DNA of 64,000 nucleotides from Orientallactaga sibirica (Eukaryota; Chordata; Mammalia; Rodentia; Dipodidae): NCBI GenBank assembly GCA_036365145.1, contig JAEOAD010002566.1, positions 5,239,501 to 5,303,500 of the forward strand, read 5' to 3'. Shown piece by piece: positions 55,319 to 64,000 of this stretch (position 1 is its first letter; each line of letters starts with the position of its first letter). The notes under the pieces were generated by a model. It saw only the letters and a program-made list of their open reading frames with translations, ran no database searches and was not told where the DNA came from. The position numbers and the translations under genes were made by a program.

Positions 55319-58300
55319 AAGAATCACACTTTATCCCCTTAAATGAAATCTTACTAAACAGGCCCGGTGGTAGCAGGCCCAGAGAGCGCAGTGCGCGATG
55401 GTGCTGGGAAGACTGCCCAGTGCTGAGCGATGTTCCCCCCTAGAGCTGTCATGATGCACTTCACCCTGTTCAACACAGACCCGAGCTTGATGATGAATGT
55501 GCAGTGCGCACGAAGAATGGGCAGGATATCCAGCTAGGACAAGAATGTCCCCACAGAGAGATGGCCCAGGCATAAACGTGCCACTGTGACACCCTCTAGA
55601 AACCTGAAGGTGGACAGGTGAAGCTTCCTGCTCATTTTCTCTTGACCTTCAGACATGGATGGGTGGACTGGGTATGCCTTGGGTATAGCCCTGCTCAGCC
55701 AGGCCTATCTAGAGGGCCGCTCTTTCCCCACACACCTACCTCCACAGGTGTCTGTGTTGAACAGGGTGAAGTGCATCACAACAGGTCCCGTTTCGCCTTT
55801 CAGAATGTAGCAGCTGGAGGGGGCGCTGGACCACTCCTGCAGCTTGGCCTCTTCCACTTGGGGGAAGGGGATTCCATGGCGGTGGCAGTAGTCAGCAGTG
55901 GCTCTGACGGTCTGAGAAAAGGCAGTGCAGGGAGAGTTTTTCCTCTTGTACAGCAGGCATGCACTCCCAAGTAAGGTGAGCCAAAGCCCAGGTTCTACAA
56001 AACTTAAGAGTAGGCTGGACAGATGGCTTAGTGGTTAAGACACTTTCCTGCAAAGCCTAAGGACCCAGGTTCAATTCCCCAGTACCAACATAAAACCAGA
56101 TGCACAAGGTAGCACATGTCTGTAGTTTGTTTGCAGCAGCTGGATGCCCTGGCATGCCCTCTCCCTCTATATATCTGTCCCTCTCTTCTGTCTCTCAAAA
56201 AAATAAAATAAAATAAATTTAATTTAAAAAAAAAAACTTAAGAGTAACCTTGAGACCTGGAAAAACCACAGGTGCTCAGATGAGATGACACCCACAGATG
56301 TGTGGAGAAAGCCCAGCTCATTGCCACTGTGTGAGATTTTATACCATCTGCCTCACAGGGAGAGATGGAGGATAACTCACACAATGCAGGCCAGTGCTGT
56401 CTATAGCAATGGAATACCAGTGTGGTAGTGTGAATGTATGCCTTCCAATAGACTCAGGTGTTTTTTGCTTTTTTTTTACAGAGAGTGAGAGAGAGAGAGA
56501 GAGAGAGAGGAGAGATTGAAAATTAGCTTCAGCCACTGCAATCAAACTCCAGACACTTGTGCCACCTAGTGGGCATGTGCAACCTTGCGCTTGCCTCACC
56601 TTTGTGCATCTGGCTAACATGGGATCTGGAGAGTTGAACATGGGTCCTCAGGCTTCGCAGGCAAGTGCCTTAACCACCAAGCCATCTCTCCTGCCCCAGA
56701 TCCAAACTATAACTGAACAAAAAGATACAGGCAAAACAAATATTTTAAAAATTGCAGTTAATCTAATAGTAAAAAATGATGAGTGAGGGGCTAGAGAGAT
56801 GGATCCATGGTTAAACACACTTGCTTGCAAAATCTGCTGACCCAAGTTTGACTGTTCAGTACTCATGAAAGCCAAATGCACAAGGTGGTGCAGGCACATG
56901 TGTCTGGAATTCATTTCCAGTGGCGAGGTCCTAGCATGCCCATTCATTCTCTCTCTCTTTCTCTTCCTCCCTCATTCTCACAGTAAAATATTTTTAAATG
57001 GTGATATATATAATGAAAGACTTACAAAAATGAGTGAATGATATAACATATAATTTAGGTTCCACATACATGACATTTATCTTCCTAAATATGTTTTTTT
57101 TTTTTTTGCTTCATATGATGATTTCTAATCCTATTCACTTTGGAAATGGAGGACAGTAGTGGGAGGGGAAATAGGAGAGAATAACAAGGAGTAGACATGC
57201 CCAAAATACATGATGTACTTGAATGAAAATGTCTATGAAGCCACCACTTTGCACAATGAATACATGTTGATAAAAAAATTTAAAAATAAAATGACAAGTG
57301 TGATCTAGTATATAACTTTTCTACCCTCCATCTTTAAAATCTAAGGTGTGTTTTTTCTAAGTATTGTATTTTATATATACATATATTTTTTTTTAATTTA
57401 ATTTAATTTAATTTTTTTTGGGTTTCCGAGGTAAGGTTTCACTCTAGCTCAAGCTGACCTGGAATTCACTATGTAGTCTCAGGGTGGCCTCGAACTCACA
57501 GCTATCTTCCTACCTCTGCCTCCCGAGTGCTGGGATTAAAAGCGTGCGCCACCATGCCCGGCTGTATTGTATTTTTTTATTATTTGCAAGTAGAGGGAGA
57601 CAGAAGGAGTGGGAGAGAAAGAGGAGAAGAGACAAAGAGAGGGAGAGAGAGAATGGGTGTGCCAGGGCCTCTAGCTACTGCAAACGAACTCCAGACACAT
57701 GTGCCATTTTGTTCATCTGGCTTTACATGGGTACTAAGGAATCAGATCGGGTCATTAGGCTTTTCAGGCAAGCACCTTAACCTCTGAACCATCTCTTCGA
57801 CCCTGGGCTGTGTTTAATATTCGCAGCATCCCTCACTGTGGACTGGGCAAGTGCTCATCTATCACATGGGACTGGTGGCTCCTCTATTAGACAGCATGGG
57901 TGTCTGCGATCTACTTTGGTTGAATGTTTACCTTAACAAATTCTACTCCTTTTTATTTTTTTATGAGGGAGAGAGAGAGAGCAAGAGAGAGGGGAGAAAG
58001 TGAGTGAGAGAGAGAATTGGCATATTGGAGCCTTTAGCCACTGCACTCGAACTCCAGACATGTACACCATCTTGTGCACATGCGTGACCTTGAGCATCTG
58101 GCTTATTTGGGTTCTGGGGAGTCGAACCTGGGTCCTTAATCTTCACAGGCAAGTGCCTTAACCACTAAGCCATCTCTCCAGTCCCCACATGCTGTTATTT
58201 TTATGCCATTGCTCCTGATTTCTTGTTTTGTTTTTGTTTTGTTTCATTTTGTTCTTTAAGGTAGGGTCTGAAGGGTCTTTGAGTACCTGAATGTGGCTCC

Positions 58301-60699
58301 AAATACCCCACATAAAAGTCAGAAGTTGCAGTAAGCTTCAGTAATCCAACAATACCCATGGGGAGACGGGAGGCAGAGAAAGGAGCATTTCCAAGGTCAA
58401 CTGTCCTGCCAAGGAGTGAATGAGAGGCCCTGCCTCAAATAAGGTGCAAGGCAAAGACCTGGGACTGACCTGGAAGTTGTCCTCTCACCACAACACGTGC
58501 ACACATGCACATGCACACACCAAAGGAGATACATTTTATACATATACATATACATACATACATATACATATACCATATACATATACATATATACACACAC
58601 ACACATCTGTGTGCGTGTGTTTGTGCATGTGCAGGCATGTATACCGTGGCAGGCATATGGAGGGGTCTGTGTTCACCTTCTTTGAATCAAGGTCTCTTAT
58701 TGCTGCAAATTAACTTCCAGACTGCAAATAAATGTCATACTAGCAGCCCACAAGCTTCAGATGCCCTCAGCTCTGCCTCTGGTTGTGGTAGGCACCTTGG
58801 GATCACAGATGCATGCACCACTTTGCATCTGACTTTACGTGGGTGCTGGGGAATTGAACCTGGGATATGAGGCTTTGCAAAGCAAGTGACTTTAACGTAT
58901 GAGCCATCTCTTCAGCCACAAAATAAAATTTTAAAATATTTGAAAAAGAACCCCATTAGCTTGCATGCTAACTTAAAATTATGTTTTAAAAGAATAGCAC
59001 ATATAATTATGTCAATAAGCAATACCTGGCAATGGTTTGTGGATGTTCTATACCATATCTTTTATCATAATATTATAGCATAATCCCTTCAGGTTTTTTA
59101 CATTTTTATTTATTTATTTATTATTTATTTATTTATTTGAGTGAAATAGAGTGAGAGAGGCAGATAGATAGAGAGAATGGGTGCGCCAGGGCTTCTAGCT
59201 GCTGCAAACAATCTGCAGATGCATGCACCACCTTGTGCATCTGGCTTACATGGGTACTGGGGAATCAAACATGGGTCCTTTGGCTTTGCAGGAAGCAAGC
59301 GCCTTAACCACTAAGCAATCTCCAGCCCAATCCTTTCAGTTTTAAAATCATTTACTGGAGGCAGCTGTGTTAGGCCTCAATAGCCTCATACATCTTGTGT
59401 TTGCCAGTCCGTCTACCTCTTCAGAGCCCAGGCATACTGATCAACCTCCACCATCTAGGTCCATGGTGTCACTCAAAGACAAATTACCTAATGACACATG
59501 TGTCATGTTATTAAGTGATACATGACCAGAGTCAGATATTATGTGTGTGTGCCTACTTTCAGACAGGGTTTCATGTATCTGAGGCTTGTGTCAAACTCAC
59601 TATGTAGCCAAGGTTGACCTTAAACATCTCCTTCCTCCACTTCCCAATTGCTAGGGTTATAGGCATGCACCACCATGCCCAGTTTATGCAGTACTGGGGA
59701 TCAAGCCCAGGGTTTCATGTATGTTTGACAAGTACTCTCCAACTGGGCTCCATCACCTGTCCCCTATCTTTTTTTTTTTTTTAAGATTTTTAAAAAAATT
59801 TTTAATTTATTTTCAAGCAGAGAGAGAGATAGAAAAGAGGCAGACAGAGAGAGAATGGGCACGCTAGGGCCTCTAGCCACTGCAAACAAACTCCAGATGC
59901 ATGTGCCCCTTGTGCATCTGGCTTACGTGGGTCCTGAGGAATCGAATCGAGATCCTTACTTAGGCTTCACAGGCAAATGCCTTAACCGCTAAGCCATTTC
60001 CCCAGCCCAAATCCTCTATCTTTAAACTAAAAAAAAAAAATGGGCTGAAGAGATTTCTCAGTGCCTGCAAAGCCTAATGACCTGCGTTCAATTTCCCAGT
60101 ACCCACATCAAGCCAGATGCACAAAATGGCACACATACATATCTGGAGTTTGTTTGCAATGGCTGGAGGCCCTGGAGCACCCGTTCTCTGTCTCTCTTGC
60201 TCTCTCTCTCTCTCTCTGTGTTTGCAAATAAATAAACAAAAGTTAAAGAGCAGATGAACCAGGCCAGAGTGGACTGCATAGGAAGGTGGGACCCAGAATG
60301 TGGCAGAAGTACCTGCCAACAGGAAGGGTCCAGGCTAGTTCTGGGTTTGAGTTGGAAGGTCGGTGGCCTGATGGATGACGCCACACTGAGAGCTACAGGA
60401 TTGAGGGCGGGCACATTTGCTTTCTGGAGCCTCAGCTAGCACCTCCTCAGGCCCACTTCCCAGCTGGGGCCTGAGGTCCTTTCTTCAGAGCCCGGTCTCC
60501 ACCCAGTGACCTACTCCCCGCCCCAGACGTTTCTTCTCAGTTACCTCTAAAGGATCCCCAGCACTGAAGTCAAAGGAGAGGATGAGATGAACTTCCCGGG
60601 TGGGGGGCAGAACAAGTGGGTATGGAGTGTTGATGGCAAAGCCAGCGTCCACCAGGTGGAGAAATTCCCTGCCGCGCATCACCTCATCTGTGACGCTAC
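54194..60699 (-). CDS. PLA2G4C: Cytosolic phospholipase A2 gamma, 3' part (three exons seen)
   Basis: Calcium-independent, C2-less member of the group IV phospholipase A2 family; it hydrolyses phospholipid acyl chains at membranes. Three consecutive minus-strand exons are intact: 60545-60699, 55740-55911 and 54194-54344. Phases agree (2/0, 0/1, 1/2). They match the C-terminal third of the human protein as I remember it. Key motifs are LVDAG with the catalytic Asp codon at 60647-60649, PLVLPPTREVHLI, SFDFSAGDP, SCYILKGETGPVV, MKLADTYTLD and KKNVR. The Ser nucleophile and earlier exons lie beyond the right edge. The short last exon (about 14 codons in human, ending in a prenylation-type CAAX box) was not located below 54194. 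No disabling change was seen in the three exons. Confidence 0.95.
54650..55322 (+). mobile_element. Cluster: old B1, B2-type, B1, old B1, (GA)n
   Basis: Old B1 54650-54778, B2-type 54780-54957, B1 54967-55127 with a duplicated 'tgaattccag', old B1 55167-55275, GA-rich run to 55322. Confidence 0.85.
55448..55480 (+). repeat. Inverted partial copy of PLA2G4C exon 55740-55911
   Basis: Plus-strand bases 55453-55480 are identical over 28 nt to the exon's 3' end read in its coding sense, and about 33 nt match with two mismatches. The copy ends in 'cccgagc' where the exon continues 'acctgtg'. Copy and exon are about 0.3 kb apart in opposite orientation and could pair as a hairpin in the transcript. 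Confidence 0.85.
55740..55911 (-). other. PLA2G4C: PLA2G4C penultimate-type exon (172 nt)
   Basis: Acceptor ttttctcag at 55912, donor gtaggt at 55739. Encodes TVRATADYCHRHGIPFPQVE through ETGPVVMHFTLFNTDTCGG. Its last 30 or so bases also occur as an inverted partial copy at 55448-55480. Confidence 0.95.
56009..56238 (+). mobile_element. B2-type SINE
   Basis: Flanked by 'aaaacttaagagta' on both sides (55998 and 56232). Confidence 0.94.
56460..56990. mobile_element. Two B2-type SINEs in opposite orientation
   Basis: Minus copy 56460-56698, plus copy 56787-56990. Confidence 0.9.
57000..57400. other. AT-rich intronic sequence
   Basis: PLA2G4C intron; a (TTTAA)n-like run at 57385-57412. Confidence 0.5.
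57412..57803 (-). mobile_element. B1 then B2-type SINE
   Basis: B1 57412-57563 and B2-type 57567-57803, separated by 'tattgtatttt' also present before the B1 at 57363. Confidence 0.92.
57948..58184 (-). mobile_element. B2-type SINE
   Basis: Carries the extra 'gtgcacatgcgtgacc' segment seen at 18420 and 51880. Confidence 0.9.
58495..58640. repeat. (CATATA)n / (CA)n microsatellite
   Basis: Alternating purine-pyrimidine run with CACA, CATATA and TGTG parts. Confidence 0.92.
58800..59330 (-). mobile_element. Two B2-type SINEs
   Basis: Fragment 58800-58918 and fuller copy 59097-59330 with (ATTT)n. Confidence 0.87.
59560..60245. mobile_element. Old B1/ID composite, then two B2-type SINEs
   Basis: Old composite 59560-59763 (minus), B2-type 59782-60008 (minus), B2-type 60041-60245 (plus). 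Confidence 0.82.
60545..60699 (-). other. PLA2G4C: PLA2G4C exon with catalytic aspartate
   Basis: Acceptor ggggtctgcag ends at 60700, donor gtaact starts at 60544. The exon is 155 nt and starts with two bases of a split Gly codon. It encodes SVTDEVMRGREFLHLVDAG and on to FSAGDPLE. The Asp of LVDAG corresponds to the dyad Asp (Asp385 in the human enzyme, from memory). Confidence 0.95.
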
Positions 60700-60864
60700 C
60701 TGCAGACCCCAAGAAGAGACCCAGCTGATTATGCACTGATCTATTCAAAGGCCAGAATGTGGATATGGGAATAGCAGCTGTGTGCCCCTGCCCAGTACAG
60801 AGGCCCCGGAGGGTGAGTGGGTAGGGGTCCACAACCAGGCAGGATTTGCCTCTGCTGTGCTTTG

Positions 60865-61265
60865 TGTATGAGTTGAGTGTGTCCCCCAGAGGCGTATGTT
60901 CTGGAAGCTGATCAGCAATGTGAAGGTAAGAGATAGTGGAATATTTAAGAGGTGGGACTTAGTAGAAGGTACTAAGGGTGGAGGTCCCACCCTTGGAAAG
61001 GATTCATACCAGTCCCATGGAATGAATTAGTTCATGAGACAGCTTAAAGCAGTTATTCAGTGAGACAACCCCATGACTGCCCCTTCTACACATGGCCATT
61101 TTCCTTACTACTTCTTCACCATGTTATAATGCAGTCACAGGGGCCCTCATCAGAGGTTTACAAAGTGACTTTCGGCTTCCAATACCAAGGGTTAAGTAAA
61201 CTTCCTTCTTTATAAAATACCCCACACCTGGGGCCATTTGTTATACAGAAAACAGACCAATATGA
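60865..61265 (+). mobile_element. Old MaLR LTR (MST/MLT-like)
   Basis: 'gagttgagtgtgtccccc' start and 'tttctttataaaataccc' then 'aacagaccaatatgac' end recall MaLR LTRs. Confidence 0.6.
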
Positions 61266-62030
61266 CTTTTTAATCCATGTACAATTCTGACCAGCTTGGG
61301 CAGGTTTTAGAACTTATCCTCCTGGAGAAAGAAACTTTTCCTGAATTGCAGAAAGATGTCCATCACAAAGATGTTCATGGTGGTCTTACCAGAAGACAGT
61401 GAAATGAGAGGGCATCTTTCAAATATGCAGTGTTTAGCATGGTCTTGGGTGAAGACATTCATATGCCATGCAGGAAGAAGGTTAGGGAGCTTATAAATGG
61501 CCTGAGAATACCCCAAAGGCTGAAGTCAATTTTACCCTAATGACGGAAGTTAGCTCATTAAAAAAAAAAAAAAAAGGATGCTGCATCTTTTCAGAGATGA
61601 CTTCTCTCCATGCCTTCACCCGATGCCAGTGAGGTTGGACGTCTCTCGTGGTGAACTAAGAGCATGGAAAGGCACCTCCATTCAGACCCAAGGGGACCTT
61701 CCACCCACCTCACCCTCAGAGCTGGGAGATTGCTTCACATGGTTCATTCCCTACACCCCATCCCATCCCCAGACAGATCAGGAAGAAGAGCTTTCTCACC
61801 ATGCTCATACAGGAAGTTGTTAATGGTTCCCCACTCCCACTTCCAACAGCAAGTTCCAGTTTTAGTCAGAAAAGTATAAATGTCCCAGAGTGCTCCTGGA
61901 GGGAGAGACGGAGAGGGCTGGAGTGGAGGTCATGGAATGACGCTGCTTCACTCTGAAAGTCTTATAATGAAGTTCTGGCCTACAATGTGACCAGACATGG
62001 AGACAGAAACTTTTTTAAAAAATATATAAA
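61266..62030. other. PLA2G4C intronic sequence, unassigned
   Basis: Checked for the preceding PLA2G4C exon; not found. Confidence 0.4.
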
Positions 62031-62034
62031 TATA

Positions 62035-62205
62035 TATATATATTTTTTTAATTTATTTTTTTATGTATATTATTCTGGTTTTACATTCATAGTGGTGACT
62101 CCATTATCCTCCTTCCTGTCCTCCCTCTTCCATAGGGACCCTCATCAATGGGGAATGTGGTTCACGCATTGTGGGGGTAGTCGAGAGCTATGGGGGGGAT
62201 AGGCC
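62035..62205 (-). mobile_element. L1 3' end (minus)
   Basis: Matches 7500-7660 almost phrase for phrase. Confidence 0.8.
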
Positions 62206-62233
62206 AAAAATTAAAGCTAATTAAAATTAATGT

Positions 62234-62813
62234 TGGGGCTGGAGAGATTTCTCAGTGGTTAAGGTGCTTCTCTGCAAAGCCTAATGACCTGGGTTTGATT
62301 CTCCAGTAGCCATGTAAAGCCAGATGCACAAAGAGGAGCATGCATCCGGAGTTTGCAGAGGTAAGAGGCCCTGGCATGCTGTTTCTCTTCCCTTCTCTTT
62401 CTTTCTTCTTGCAAATAAATAAATAAAGTATAGTGAACTAGTCTTTAAATATTTATTTTATTTATTTACTTATTTTGAGAGAGAACGAGAGGCAGATAGA
62501 GAGAATGGGCGTGCCAGGGCCACCAGCCACTGCAAACGAACTTCAGAGGCATGTGTCACCTTGTGCATCTGGCTTTACATGGGTCCTGGAGAATCAATCC
62601 TGAGTCCTTAGGCTTTGCAGTCAAGCACTTTAACCACTAAGCAATCTATGCAGCCCAGAAGCAGTCTAAAAATAAAAGAAAGCCAGGTGTGGTAGCACAC
62701 GCCTTGAATCCCAGCACTTAGGAGGCAGACGTAGGAGGATTGCTCAGAGTTTGAAGCCATCCTGAGAGTACAGAGTAAATTCCAGGTCAGCCTGGGCCAC
62801 AGTGAGACCCAAG

Positions 62814-62847
<34 letters not shown>

Positions 62848-62870
62848 TAATTAATTAAATAAAAGTCATC
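62234..62870. mobile_element. B2-type (+), B2-type (-), B1 (+)
   Basis: 62234-62430, 62446-62656 and 62682-62845, the last with a (TTAA)n tail. Confidence 0.9.
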
Positions 62871-64000
62871 AGAATGAGACCCTAATCCAATAGGATTTGT
62901 GTCCACATGGATGGCGGATTAATGCTTCTTCACTCTGAAAGTCTTACAGTGCAGCTCTGATCTACAACTGGAAGGTCCATCTGGAGGAAAACCCCTAAGA
63001 GGACAGAGAGTCAAGGCGACCGTGCAATTCAGGCCAAGGTCAGAGACCTCAGGAGAAGCCGGCTCTTGCCAGCACCTGACCATGGGCTGCAGCCCCCGAG
63101 ACAGTTAGAAAGTAATGTGTTTGCTGCTGGGGTGTCTTGGTCTGTAAAAGTGTCATGGTGGCTTTAGCAGGACCACGACCAATGTCTAGATACTCAGAGG
63201 ACTTGGCTGTCGGATCTGTGATCTGACACTGACACTCATCGTGCTGGATTGTTCAGTGCAGGCACAAAAAAAAACAACTTCACTCCACAGTCGGCTGGGC
63301 CTTCAGATCTAGAACCTACATGTACTGGGGCTCACTATATGGACACAGATGTGTCCTTCCAGTTCTGTTTATTGGAAGAACTCTGCTACCTTGTGCTGAC
63401 TGCTGTAGGATCTAACAACACAAATGCAAATGCTTTCCACTTCCCTGCACACTCACTGGTGGATTCTAAACAAGTATTCTAGCACTGAGCTCTCTGCTTA
63501 CTTTCTTTCAGCATTTTGAGACAGGGTCTTACTGTGTAGCCCAAGCAAACTTGAACTTGTGATCCTCCTACCTCTTCTCCCAAAGACCAGTGTTCAGTTT
63601 ATCCATGAAGGTGAAGTCATACACGTCATTGGAGAACGTCTCATGCACGTTAGCATGAAGCTCCTGCTTGAGCACAGAGCCAGATCCTCACCAGCTCATG
63701 TGGCGAGTGCGCCTCTGCCCGTGGCCCCATGGGCAGACCCTGGGCTTCTCATTGTAGCCCTCCAGCCTGTGCTCAAGCCTGGCTTTCCTGATGTTTGCCT
63801 TGGGAGGGGGCTGCCTGACACTGGTTTGTCTCCCAGCCATCCCACCCTGAAGACTCCTCTTCTGCCCACACTGCCAACAGCTGGGTAACAAAACACTCAG
63901 AACACATGAGTTTATGGGAGACATCCGATTGAAACCACCACGTGTTCCTAGAAGGAAGCTGTGCATTGACTGATCACAGAGCCTCTGGGTGTGTCTATGT
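62871..64000. other. PLA2G4C intronic sequence with old repeats
   Basis: An ID-like end at 63460-63495, an old B1-like piece at 63508-63587, and an ORR1-like LTR start in reverse at 63895-63940. No further exon recognised. Confidence 0.5.

Noticed and set aside
55331..55573. 80-codon minus-strand frame
   Set aside because: It runs antisense through the inverted PLA2G4C exon fragment and has no motif of its own.
63595..63665. Minus-strand peptide-like block near the right edge
   Set aside because: It looked exon-like, with a possible acceptor, but lacks a good donor and sits inside an LTR-like repeat; it does not match PLA2G4C.

Overview
This is mammalian nuclear DNA, almost certainly from a rodent. 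Short spliced exons sit in a dense background of 7SL-derived B1 and tRNA-derived B2-type SINEs, L1 3' ends and ERVL-MaLR (ORR1-like) LTRs. The B1 wording ('ggccaccctgagactacatag...gtcagcctgg') and the two-form B2-type SINE (a short form and a longer form with a 'gcaaagtgacgcaagggcgc' insert) match what I remember of jerboas (Dipodidae, e.g. Jaculus). That species call is inference.

Two recognisable genes lie on the minus strand in the order expected from human 19q13.3. CABP5 (23996-36385) is complete: six coding exons, every junction GT/AG, phases consistent, 173 residues. PLA2G4C enters from the right edge. Three of its 3' coding exons are present (60545-60699, 55740-55911, 54194-54344), including the one with the catalytic Asp. 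Its terminal exon was not found.

Between them, also on the minus strand, lies the most interesting item. It is a two-exon coding unit (48498-48632 and 44572-44992) with matching splice phase and 178 open codons. Its product carries the pattern of the actinoporin-like fold: a first strand after a short N-terminus, a central Phe-Ser-Val-Pro segment, and a C-terminal strand with an Ala-Ser-Met-Cys stretch. Actinoporin-like proteins are known from cnidarians, molluscs, mosses and fish. I know of no well-described eutherian copy at this locus. The aromatic cluster that normally follows the Ser-Val-Pro motif is replaced by histidines, so the lipid-binding role may be altered. A separate 57-codon ORF with a strong Kozak start lies just upstream (49486 downward) and is unexplained.

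Layout: 1-23.9 kb is intergenic and repeat-rich, with several minus-strand L1 3' ends. 24-36.4 kb is CABP5, with a nine-unit 109-bp tandem array in the intron between its third and fourth coding exons. 36.4-44.5 kb is intergenic with a long polypyrimidine tract, an L1 fragment and a MaLR element with both LTRs. 44.5-49.5 kb is the actinoporin-like gene. 49.5-64 kb is the 3' end of PLA2G4C, with a 13-unit minisatellite built from an ID-type SINE half downstream of its last found exon. No rRNA, tRNA gene, CRISPR or bacterial feature was found.
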